Source: Gammaproteobacteria bacterium (GTDB taxonomy: Bacteria > Pseudomonadota > Gammaproteobacteria > Burkholderiales > Burkholderiaceae_E). Taken from it: a DNA stretch of 5,321 nucleotides. Where the stretch lies: NCBI GenBank assembly GCA_030425615.1, contig JAUIAI010000253.1, positions 1 to 5,321 of the forward strand, given 5' to 3'. The stretch's first letter is position 1, and every line of letters begins with the position of its first letter. The notes beneath the pieces are model-generated. The model ran no database searches and was not told where the DNA came from. It was given only the letters and a program-made list of their open reading frames with translations. This document shows positions 1 to 5,021 of this stretch, one piece after another. A program made the position numbers and the translations under genes.

Positions 1-31
1 CGAAATAGTGGTTCAGGTCTGTGACAGGCAT
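1..31 (-). CDS. N-terminus of a gene leaving the left edge, possibly VOC/glyoxalase-fold protein (partial)
   Basis: Only the first ten codons are present, reading MPVTDLNHYF from an ATG at 31-29 on the minus strand. The start is well supported by a strong Shine-Dalgarno (GGAGGA) eight bases upstream. The opening 'P-V-x-x-L-N-H-Y' resembles the first beta strand of vicinal-oxygen-chelate proteins (glyoxalase I, ring-cleaving dioxygenases, bleomycin-resistance fold), in which an early histidine near the N-terminus is often a metal ligand. Ten residues are too few for a firm family call, so existence of the gene is fairly secure and the product is a guess. Upstream it faces the 3' end of the VTT gene, which lies on the same strand about 205 bp away, so the two could be co-transcribed. 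The operator-like sites in the gap suggest it has its own control. Confidence 0.55.
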   Translation of the reverse strand, partial: MPVTDLNHYF

Positions 32-39
32 GGTGGCAC

Positions 40-45
40 TCCTCC
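40..45 (-). promoter_or_regulatory. Shine-Dalgarno of the left-edge gene
   Basis: The minus strand reads GGAGGA here, followed by an eight-base spacer to the ATG at 31-29. This is the best ribosome-binding site in the window and is the main reason for calling the ten-codon partial gene. Confidence 0.75.
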
Positions 46-49
46 CGGG

Positions 50-66
50 GATCATGTTCCGTGATC
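50..66. promoter_or_regulatory. Operator-like near-palindrome, site A
   Basis: The plus strand reads GATCATGTTCCGTGATC, an odd-length dyad centred on T58 with 6 of 8 positions symmetric and perfect 5-bp outer arms (GATCA/TGATC). It matches site B (174-190) at 14 of 17 positions. It lies directly upstream of the Shine-Dalgarno of the left-edge gene, about 19-35 bp before its ATG, where a bound repressor could block transcription. No regulator family is recognised. Inferred from sequence symmetry only. Confidence 0.4.
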
Positions 67-74
67 AGGCCTGA
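65..74. repeat. 10-bp perfect palindrome TCAGGCCTGA
   Basis: A perfect even palindrome overlapping the right end of site A by two bases. A weak -10-like TATGAG lies just beyond it on the minus strand (83-78), so it may form part of the control region of the left-edge gene. It could also be chance in GC-rich DNA. Confidence 0.25.
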
Positions 75-101
75 GGACTCATAGACCACCGCGCGAATCC
101 G

Positions 102-127
102 CCGGCTCCAGCCGGGTTCAGCCGGGT
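102..127. repeat. Small hairpin plus overlapping direct repeat
   Basis: CCGGCT/AGCCGG form perfect 6-bp arms around a two-base centre (102-115). CAGCCGGGT occurs twice, at 109-117 and 119-127, ten bases apart. It lies between the VTT stop and the left-edge gene on the minus strand. It is not a convincing intrinsic terminator because the loop is too tight and no T-run follows on either strand. Confidence 0.3.
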
Positions 128-173
128 GGTCCATCCGAAGCGTGATGCGGACGGCGCCCGCCAGGACGCCGGC

Positions 174-190
174 GATCATGTTACATGAGC
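174..190. promoter_or_regulatory. Operator-like near-palindrome, site B
   Basis: The plus strand reads GATCATGTTACATGAGC, symmetric at 7 of 8 positions around T182, with a perfect 13-bp core TCATGT-T-ACATGA (176-188). It is the better of two related sites. The idealised element would be GATCATGTTACATGATC. Its centre is 124 bp from that of site A. Both lie in the gap between the VTT stop and the left-edge gene. Confidence 0.4.
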
Positions 191-236
191 CACACCGTGA
201 CAACCGACCGGATCCACGCCGGGAGGCATCGCGTGG

Positions 237-959
237 TCACCAGTGGGCCCGTCCCGGGCCTCGATGCAGGATCCAGGCCGCATACAAGACGAACAACAGG
301 GCCGATCCCGCGAAGACCATCAACTGGTCGGTTCCCGACAGCGAGGGCAGCAGCGAGAACAGCAAGGCGAAGGGTGCCGCGCCCAGGGTCGTGGAGAGAA
401 CGTTCTCGGCCACTGTCGTGCGGGCGCTGAACAAGCCGAGAGCGTAGGAGAGCACGTCCACCGGAAACGTCATGCGCAGCATGACCAGCGAAATCATCCG
501 ATGCCGGGGATGAATCAGACGGTCGATGTCCGCGTGCCTTTTCACGGACGGGAACACGCGCAGGATCGCGCTCCGCGCACGTCGTCCGAGGGTGAACGAC
601 AGTGCGGCGCCCACGATCCAACCGGCCAGAAGGACCAGCGCGGTCCACCCGGGACCCCAGACCAGGACAAACCCCGGCAGCAGTGCGAGGTTGCTGAGCA
701 CCGGCAGCAGTACCGCGACGACCGAAGTCAGGAACAGGGTGGCGAAAGCCAGAACGACATTTGCGGTGAGCAGATCCCTGATCGTCGAGTCGAAGTGATC
801 GGTCAGCCAGATGGCAGCGCCGAACAGCACCACGACCGCGCAGCCGTCCCGGACGCTGGGCCACCATCGCGACCAGGGAACGGCCCGGCGCAGGGCCGGA
901 CTCGAGGTCAGCTCATGGTGGCGGTCAGAAGGCACGCCTTCGGTGGGGCAATCGGGCAT
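237..959 (-). CDS. TVP38/TMEM64 family (VTT domain, DedA-like) membrane protein
   Basis: This is a 240-residue integral inner-membrane protein of the VTT/SNARE-associated superfamily. Some members of that superfamily act as lipid scramblases or transporters (DedA with undecaprenyl phosphate, TMEM41B/VMP1 with phospholipids); the substrate here is unknown. Hydrophobic segments lie near residues 39-54, 65-88, 90-101 (possible re-entrant), 104-121, 154-176, 187-205 and 212-231. Family hallmarks are the Gly/Ala-rich helix ending in S-F-x-x-G-R-R (120-126) and the motif T-F-P-V-D-V-L-S-Y-A-L-G-L (163-175), matching the VTT 'FP-x-x-x-L-x-Y-x-x-G' pattern. The 38-residue N-terminus is polar and basic. 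The ATG at 959-957 is the furthest-upstream candidate seen but lacks a clear Shine-Dalgarno. A GTG at codon 9 is an alternative. It is transcribed divergently from the exporter operon. Confidence 0.85.
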   Translation of the reverse strand: MPDCPTEGVPSDRHHELTSSPALRRAVPWSRWWPSVRDGCAVVVLFGAAIWLTDHFDSTIRDLLTANVVLAFATLFLTSVVAVLLPVLSNLALLPGFVLVWGPGWTALVLLAGWIVGAALSFTLGRRARSAILRVFPSVKRHADIDRLIHPRHRMISLVMLRMTFPVDVLSYALGLFSARTTVAENVLSTTLGAAPFALLFSLLPSLSGTDQLMVFAGSALLFVLYAAWILHRGPGRAHW

Positions 960-974
960 GGGGCCGTAAAACGC

Positions 975-997
975 ATGCTTGCTCGTCTACGAGCATA
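975..997 (-). promoter_or_regulatory. Operator-like dyad overlapping a possible -10 box upstream of the VTT gene
   Basis: TGCTCGT and ACGAGCA form perfect 7-bp arms around CT (980-995). ATGCT (975-979) and AGCAT (992-996) form a second, interleaved dyad. On the minus strand TATGCT at 997-992 matches the sigma-70 -10 box at 4 of 6 positions and overlaps the right arm. It lies 33-38 bases upstream of the ATG. I see no convincing -35, so the promoter is weak or activator-dependent if real. Autoregulation or a dedicated repressor is an inference. Confidence 0.35.
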
Positions 998-1076
998 CCC
1001 CGCCGCCGTCACCGCATTCGGGTGCCCGGGTTTAAGGCAGGGCCCGTCCCACCGCCGTCGCCGCGGATCGGAGGGG

Positions 1077-1140
1077 TGCCGCGGCCGCGGCCGCCGGAAC
1101 GGTCTCCCCGCAGACCGGCCGACGCCACGCGGCCGCGGCA
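1077..1140. repeat. 64-bp GC-rich hairpin with 13-bp perfect arms
   Basis: TGCCGCGGCCGCG (1077-1089) and CGCGGCCGCGGCA (1128-1140) are exact reverse complements. Inside the 38-base interval is a second perfect stem, CGGTCT (1100-1105) with AGACCG (1112-1117), closing a six-base loop. A few more pairs can connect the two stems (1095-1097 with 1119-1121, 1092-1093 with 1123-1124). The outer arms are partly self-palindromic (CCGCGGCCGCGG at 1079-1090), so they also appear as an 11-base direct repeat 48 bp apart. It lies between divergent genes with no T-run on either side, so it is not a standard intrinsic terminator. It could be an extragenic palindrome, a structured RNA or a DNA cruciform. Confidence 0.55.
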
Positions 1141-1263
1141 GCGCGCATGATTCCGGCCCGGACCCGGCACGGCAATTCGGGGAAACCCTCAGTCGCGCCG
1201 CCCGCCGTCGTCGACGCCCTCAGGTCGGCAGCGCAGGCACGCGCCGTGGCCGGCACGCGGCCC

Positions 1264-1269
1264 TAGAAT
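1264..1269 (+). promoter_or_regulatory. Possible -10 box of the exporter operon
   Basis: TAGAAT matches TATAAT at 5 of 6 positions and starts a short AT-rich patch (1264-1280) in otherwise very GC-rich DNA. No -35-like hexamer is seen 16-18 bp upstream. Transcription starting near 1276 would leave about 84 bases before the preferred GTG start at 1360, or about 15 bases before an alternative ATG at 1291. Confidence 0.35.
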
Positions 1270-1359
1270 GATTTCATTTTCCGAGCGTGGATGATCTATG
1301 AGCCATCCTTCGACGTTCAGGTTCCGCACCGGGTGGCATCACCGGACCGTGACGTGGCC

Positions 1360-2310
1360 GTGAACGCGCTCCGCACGCTGTTACTCCTCGGGCTGGCCGC
1401 CCTGACGGCCTGCCGGGACCCGGCCCCGGCCGCCGCCCTGGGAACGGTCGAACGTGAGCGGATCGATCTGGTGGCAGAACACGGCGAGCGCATCACGGAC
1501 ATCCACGTGATGCTCGGCGAGCGCGTGGAAGCGGGCCAGCCGCTCGTGCGACAGGATGCCACCAGGATCGGAGCCCGACTCGCGCAGGCGCGTGCGCAGG
1601 TGTCTCTCGCCCGGGCCCAGCTCGACGAGGCCCGTGCCGGTCCCCGCCGGCAGACGATCAGTCAGGCCCGCGCGCGCCTGGCGTCGGCACGCAGCGCGTT
1701 GGAGACGGCCCGTCTGGAGCTGGAGCGTGACCGGGAACTCGTGCGCTCCAGCTACACGACCCGCGCTCAGGTCGACATCGTGGCGGGCCGCTACGAGGAG
1801 GCCGGCGCCCGCGTTCGCGAAGCCGAGGCGGCGCTCGAGGAACTGCAGGCGGGCACACGACCGGAGGTCATCGCACAGGCGTCCAGCCGCCTGGCCGCGG
1901 CCGAGGCGGCCGAAGCGGAGATCCGGCTCGAACTTGAGCACACCCGAATCCTGGCGCCACGCGCCGGGCGCGTGGAAGCACTGCCCTTTTCGGTCGGCGA
2001 ACGGCCGGCGCCGGGCCAGGTCGTCGTATCGCTGCTGACCTCCGATCGACCTTATGTCCGGGTCTACCTTCCGGCCGCGCAACGGGCCCGGCTCGAGGCG
2101 GGCAGCCCTGCGACGGTGCGCGTCGCGGGCGTCGCGTCTCCTGTCAGCGCCCGGTTGCGCTGGATTTCCGAGAAGGCAGCGTTCACACCCTTCTTCGCGC
2201 TCACCGAGCACGACCGGGGCCGTCTCACCTACCTGGCCGAGTTCGATCTCGAAGGGGACCTCGCCGGCGACCTGCAAGCGGGACAGCCGGTGGAACTCAG
2301 CCTTGAGTGA
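1360..2310 (+). CDS. HlyD-family membrane-fusion (periplasmic adaptor) lipoprotein of an ABC exporter
   Basis: This 316-residue adaptor should link the inner-membrane ABC pump to an outer-membrane channel. From the GTG at 1360 the protein opens with a short basic/hydrophobic leader and a lipobox L-T-A-C with Cys18, so it is probably a lipoprotein. Position +2 is Arg, not the Asp that retains lipoproteins in the inner membrane. Next come the first biotinyl-lipoyl half (residues 28-66, 'I-x-V-x-L-G-E-R-V-x-A-G-Q-P-L'), an Ala/Arg/Glu-rich coiled-coil hairpin (about 70-192), the second lipoyl half (about 195-226, 'I-L-A-P-R-A-G-R-V') and a beta-barrel region. The hairpin holds an internal repeat: 92-125 and 163-196 share 'A-G-x-R-x-x-x-I-x-Q-A' followed by 'R-L-A-x-A'. 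It resembles YbhG/YhiI adaptors. An ATG at 1291 would add 23 residues ahead of the signal peptide; I prefer GTG because it gives a normal lipoprotein leader. Neither start has a strong Shine-Dalgarno. Confidence 0.85.
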   Translation: MNALRTLLLLGLAALTACRDPAPAAALGTVERERIDLVAEHGERITDIHVMLGERVEAGQPLVRQDATRIGARLAQARAQVSLARAQLDEARAGPRRQTISQARARLASARSALETARLELERDRELVRSSYTTRAQVDIVAGRYEEAGARVREAEAALEELQAGTRPEVIAQASSRLAAAEAAEAEIRLELEHTRILAPRAGRVEALPFSVGERPAPGQVVVSLLTSDRPYVRVYLPAAQRARLEAGSPATVRVAGVASPVSARLRWISEKAAFTPFFALTEHDRGRLTYLAEFDLEGDLAGDLQAGQPVELSLE

Positions 2311-3211
2311 ACCTGCCATCGAGACCCACGGGCTGACCAGACGGTTCGGCTCGCTGGTCGCGGTCGACGGGGTGGATCTGAGCGTTCGCCGCGGCAGTAT
2401 CCACGGCTTTGTCGGGCCGAACGGCTCAGGCAAGTCGACGATGATCCGGATGCTTTGCGGCCTTCTCCTGCCCAGCGACGGAACGGCCCGGGTTCTCGGC
2501 CTCGAGATTCCGTCCCAGGCCGAGGCGCTGCGTACGCAGATCGGCTACATGACGCAGCGCTTCTCGTTGTACGAGGATCTGACCGTCGTCGAGAATCTGG
2601 GGTTTCTGGCCAGCATCCACGGCGTGGGGACGGACCGCATCGGCCGGCAGCTGGATCGCTTCGCTCTCGGGGACCGCAGGAACCAGCTCGCGGGCACACT
2701 CTCGGGCGGCCAGAAGCAAAGACTCGCGCTGGCGGCGAGCACCCTGCATGACCCGCCCCTGCTGTTTCTGGATGAGCCCACGAGCGCCGTCGACCCGGAA
2801 AGCCGGCGCCGGTTCTGGGAGTCCCTCTTTGAAATGGCCGACGACGGCACGACCATCCTCATCACCACCCATTTCATGGACGAGGCCGAACGCTGCCACG
2901 ATCTCGCCATCCTGGATGCGGGCCGGCTCGTTGCCGACGGATCGCCGGACGTGCTGAAGCGGACGCTGGGCGCCGCCGTGGTGCAGGTGCGCGGCGGTCA
3001 CCTGCGCGCTCTGCGCGAGACCCTGCTCCGGCACGATCAGATCCTCAGCGTCTCTCAGCTCGGAACCCAGCTACGTGTCCTGGTACGTGCGGACGACCCG
3101 GATCCGCCGGGAACCGTGGATGGCCTCCTGAATGTTTCGAGCGGGGATGTCCAGGTGACACGGATCGAACCCAATCTCGAAGACGTCTTCGTGATGGCCA
3201 CGCGGGAATGA
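2303..3211 (+). CDS. ABC transporter ATP-binding protein (ABC-2 exporter type)
   Basis: A 302-residue cytoplasmic nucleotide-binding subunit that would power the adjacent permease. All ATPase motifs are intact: Walker A G-P-N-G-S-G-K-S-T (38-46), Q-loop Gln85, signature L-S-G-G-Q (133-137), Walker B L-L-F-L-D-E (153-158) with catalytic Glu158, D-loop S-A-V-D (161-164) and switch His190. The C-terminal 80 residues form the regulatory extension common in drug-export ATPases and end with P-N-L-E-D-V-F (290-296). It has one ATPase domain, whereas E. coli YbhF carries two. The start is inferred to be TTG at 2303, overlapping the adaptor stop by eight bases, with a GGTGGA-like ribosome site eight bases upstream. 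No ATG or GTG gives a normal N-terminus; starts further upstream add Arg/Ser-rich sequence that is the out-of-frame shadow of the adaptor. Confidence 0.92.
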   Translation: MSEPAIETHGLTRRFGSLVAVDGVDLSVRRGSIHGFVGPNGSGKSTMIRMLCGLLLPSDGTARVLGLEIPSQAEALRTQIGYMTQRFSLYEDLTVVENLGFLASIHGVGTDRIGRQLDRFALGDRRNQLAGTLSGGQKQRLALAASTLHDPPLLFLDEPTSAVDPESRRRFWESLFEMADDGTTILITTHFMDEAERCHDLAILDAGRLVADGSPDVLKRTLGAAVVQVRGGHLRALRETLLRHDQILSVSQLGTQLRVLVRADDPDPPGTVDGLLNVSSGDVQVTRIEPNLEDVFVMATRE

Positions 3212-4428
3212 GCCGGGCCGGTCGCTGCAGACGCGGTGCAGACGGCTGGCGCGCAAGCCTGCGTCGCGTGCTCGCCATTGCCGGCAAGGAGCTTCGCCAC
3301 CTGCGGCGTGACCGCCTGACGAGCGGGCTGATCGCCGGCATCCCGCTGGTCATGACCCTGCTGTTCGGTTATGCCATCAACCAGGACATCCGCCATCTTC
3401 GAGGCGGTCTGGTCGATCTGGCGGACACCCGGGAGTCACGGGCCCTCGTGCTGGCCGTACAGGCGACCCAGGTGGTCGACTTCATTGCCCACGAGGCCTC
3501 CGCGCAGGCGCTGCAGACCCGACTCGTGCGCGGCGAACTCGCCGTCGGGCTGGTGATTCCGGCGGACTTCGAACGAAGGTTGCAGCGCGGCGAGTGGCCA
3601 CTCGCCCAGATCATGGTCGACGGTAGCGACCCGCTCGTACTTTCCGCGGCGCGCGGACTCGTGAACCTCCCGGTCTCGGCGCCGGTTGGCTCGCCAGGAA
3701 GCACCGGCTATGCGGAATCGGCGGGCGGTGGCGTATCGGAATCCACGACCGGGGCCGGGGCCGGGAACGCCGGCGCCCAGATCCCCGACCAGGCATTCGC
3801 GCTCCGCGCCTGGTTCAATCCCGAAAGAAGGTCGGCGCTGTTCATCGTCCCGGCGCTGACCGGGGTGATCCTCACCCTCACAATGGTGCTGTTCACTTCC
3901 ATCGCGATCGTACGCGAACGCGAGCGCGGCAATCTCGAGCTGTTGATCACCACCCCGGTGCGCCCGCTGGAGCTCATGCTCGGCAAGATCCTCCCCTACG
4001 TCGGAATCGGATACCTGCAGATCGCACTGATCCTGTCCCTGGGAGTCTGGCTCTTCGATGTGCCAATCGTCGGATCGATGCTGGATTTCGGACTGGCCGC
4101 CGGCTGCTTCGTCGCCGCCGTGCTGATGCTCGGGCTGGTGATCTCCACGCTGGCGACGAGCCAGTTCCAGGCGTTTCAGATGACCTTCATCACCTTCCTG
4201 CCGCAGCTTCTGCTGTCGGGTTACATGTTTCCGTTCGAGGGCATGCCCGAGCCGGCGCAGTGGCTGGCCGAGGTCTTTCCGCTGACCCACTTCCTGCGTG
4301 TGGTGCGCGGCATCATCCTGCGCGGAGCGACGCTGACAGACATGTGGACGGAGCTGGTCCCGCTCCTCGCGTTCTTCGCAGCCGGGCTCGCCGTGGCCCT
4401 CACGAGGTTCCGCAAGCGCCTGGACTGA
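3208..4428 (+). CDS. ABC-2 type transporter permease
   Basis: A 406-residue inner-membrane permease forming the translocation path of the exporter. It has one N-terminal helix (about 39-57), a large extracytoplasmic domain (58-207), then five helices near 208-234, 260-283, 292-316, 322-343 and 381-398. Family marks are K-E-L-x-x-L-x-R-D-R (27-36), E-R-G-N-L-E-L-L-I-T-T-P (238-249, the cytoplasmic segment expected to contact the ATPase) and S-G-Y-M-F-P-F-E-G-M-P (337-347). The ATG overlaps the ATPase stop as ATGA, a 4-bp overlap typical of translational coupling. It is about 30 residues longer than YbhS/YbhR. The excess fits a basic N-terminal extension (1-18) and a Gly/Ser/Ala/Thr-rich stretch at 160-190. 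A GTG at codon 21 is an alternative start. Only one permease gene is present, so it probably acts as a homodimer. Confidence 0.9.
   Translation: MSRAGRCRRGADGWRASLRRVLAIAGKELRHLRRDRLTSGLIAGIPLVMTLLFGYAINQDIRHLRGGLVDLADTRESRALVLAVQATQVVDFIAHEASAQALQTRLVRGELAVGLVIPADFERRLQRGEWPLAQIMVDGSDPLVLSAARGLVNLPVSAPVGSPGSTGYAESAGGGVSESTTGAGAGNAGAQIPDQAFALRAWFNPERRSALFIVPALTGVILTLTMVLFTSIAIVRERERGNLELLITTPVRPLELMLGKILPYVGIGYLQIALILSLGVWLFDVPIVGSMLDFGLAAGCFVAAVLMLGLVISTLATSQFQAFQMTFITFLPQLLLSGYMFPFEGMPEPAQWLAEVFPLTHFLRVVRGIILRGATLTDMWTELVPLLAFFAAGLAVALTRFRKRLD
3749..3765 (+). repeat. Tandem CCGGGG hexamer within the permease gene
   Basis: CCGGGG occurs in tandem for nearly three units (two full plus CCGGG), encoding part of the Gly/Ala-rich linker around residues 181-187. 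Because the unit is six bases, gain or loss of one unit would add or remove two residues (Ala-Gly) without breaking the frame. Confidence 0.6.
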
Positions 4429-4451
4429 GCTCCCCGCGGCAGCCGGGCAAT

Positions 4452-4985
4452 CTATCCGGGCACGCTCACCCGCTTGGCCTGAAAGCCTTCGGCCGCCACT
4501 TCTTCGATGAAGTGCACCGGTGTGCCCGGATTCAGGGAACCGAACGGGGCGTTCACCAGGTTCTCGGCGGCGAAATAGAGCTCACGACCGTCCGGCGTCG
4601 AGATGAAGCCGTAGCCTTCTTCGACGTTCAGACGGGCGATCTCGCCCTTGAGAGTCGGCGCGTGGCCCTTCACGTCGCCCCGCATCTCGCGCGACAGATC
4701 ATCGAGCTTGCGCAGCGCCGCATTGAAGGCATCACGAACCGCGACGTACGGATCCTCGTCACGATGTCGGTTGACGGCGATCTCATGCCCCGGCGCATGG
4801 ATGTCCAGGCGCACGATGAAACGATTACCCTGGCTCTTCTGCGCCGACTCCTCCTCGATGACGACCCGGCAGCTGGTCAGGTTCGGGAACACCTTGTCCA
4901 GGCGCCCGGTCCACTCCCGGACGTTGGCCTCCAGGGCGTCGCTGTGCTTCATGTGGCGAAAAGTGATCTGTACAGGTACCTGCAT
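4452..4985 (-). CDS. HPF/RaiA (S30AE) ribosome-associated domain fused to a cold-shock domain
   Basis: A 177-residue soluble protein with two domains. Residues 1-105 follow the S30AE/HPF pattern: a beta strand V-Q-I-T-F-R-H, a helix, strands C-R-V-V-I-E-E and F-I-V-R-L-D-I-H-A-P, then D-P-Y-V-A-V-R-D-A-F-N-A-A-L-R-K-L-D. This fold binds the 30S subunit near the decoding centre during hibernation. Residues 113-174 are a cold-shock-like OB fold with an RNP1-like G-Y-G-F-I (123-127) and an RNP2-like L-Y-F (135-137). The usual aromatic/His 'F-x-H' or 'Y-F-H' context is Y-F-A-A here. The start ATG has a good Shine-Dalgarno. It lies 36 bp downstream of the zinc-finger gene, probably in one operon, and converges on the permease gene with a 23-bp gap. 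Ribosome or mRNA binding in slow growth is inferred from the families. Confidence 0.88.
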   Translation of the reverse strand: MQVPVQITFRHMKHSDALEANVREWTGRLDKVFPNLTSCRVVIEEESAQKSQGNRFIVRLDIHAPGHEIAVNRHRDEDPYVAVRDAFNAALRKLDDLSREMRGDVKGHAPTLKGEIARLNVEEGYGFISTPDGRELYFAAENLVNAPFGSLNPGTPVHFIEEVAAEGFQAKRVSVPG

Positions 4986-4993
4986 GGTTCGAA

Positions 4994-4998
4994 TCCTT
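4994..4998 (-). promoter_or_regulatory. Shine-Dalgarno of the HPF-CSD gene
   Basis: The minus strand reads AAGGA with an eight-base spacer to the ATG at 4985-4983, which fixes that start. Confidence 0.7.
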
Positions 4999-5021
4999 GA
5001 CTGAATCCGGAATGACCGTGC

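Larger units (their letters stand above)
960..1359. other. Divergent intergenic region, no credible gene
   Basis: About 400 bp separate the VTT start from the adaptor start. Open frames on both strands give Arg- or Ala-rich low-complexity translations with no start signal or recognisable fold, so I call none of them a gene. The region holds the dyad near 975-997, a strong GC-rich hairpin at 1077-1140 and a possible -10 box at 1264. From 1141 to 1263 I see only GC-rich sequence without clear structure. The length is generous for an otherwise compact window, so a regulatory or non-coding RNA role is possible. Confidence 0.6.

Noticed and set aside
142..447. Plus-strand open frames near the left end
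   Set aside because: They overlap the intergenic region and the VTT gene on the opposite strand; translations are Arg/Pro-rich with no ribosome site or motif.
1032..1256. Small minus-strand open frame in the intergenic region (74 codons)
   Set aside because: It is an Ala/Arg-rich translation including a run of alanines produced by the GC-rich hairpin; no ribosome site or recognisable motif.
243..1271. Long plus-strand open frame across the VTT gene and the intergenic region
   Set aside because: It is Arg/Gln/Gly-rich and overlaps a clear membrane protein on the other strand. Its tail in 960-1271 is a low-complexity Arg-rich translation with no start signal.
1381..2433. Long minus-strand open frame opposite the adaptor gene (350 codons)
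   Set aside because: It is the antisense shadow of the adaptor in high-GC DNA: the opposite strand has full HlyD-family architecture, and this translation shows no recognisable fold.
3608..3615. A further GATCATG sequence inside the permease gene, resembling half of the operator-like sites
   Set aside because: Only a half-site with no symmetric partner and inside coding sequence; expected by chance.
3436..4290. Long minus-strand open frame opposite the permease gene (284 codons)
   Set aside because: Its translation is rich in His, Gln, Arg and Asp with no domain, and it mirrors the real permease codons.
4431..4447. Possible terminator hairpin between the convergent genes
   Set aside because: Only four pairs (CCCG with CGGG) can form and there is no T-run on either strand.
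4986..4996. GGTTCGAATCC, identical to the consensus T-arm of a tRNA
   Set aside because: No acceptor, anticodon or D arm can be folded around it, the T stem would have a mismatch, no CCA follows, and it overlaps the leader of the HPF-CSD gene. Probably coincidence.
4260..5000. Plus-strand open frame opposite HPF-CSD (246 codons)
   Set aside because: It is a shadow of the HPF-CSD gene, which has intact domains and a good ribosome-binding site on the minus strand.
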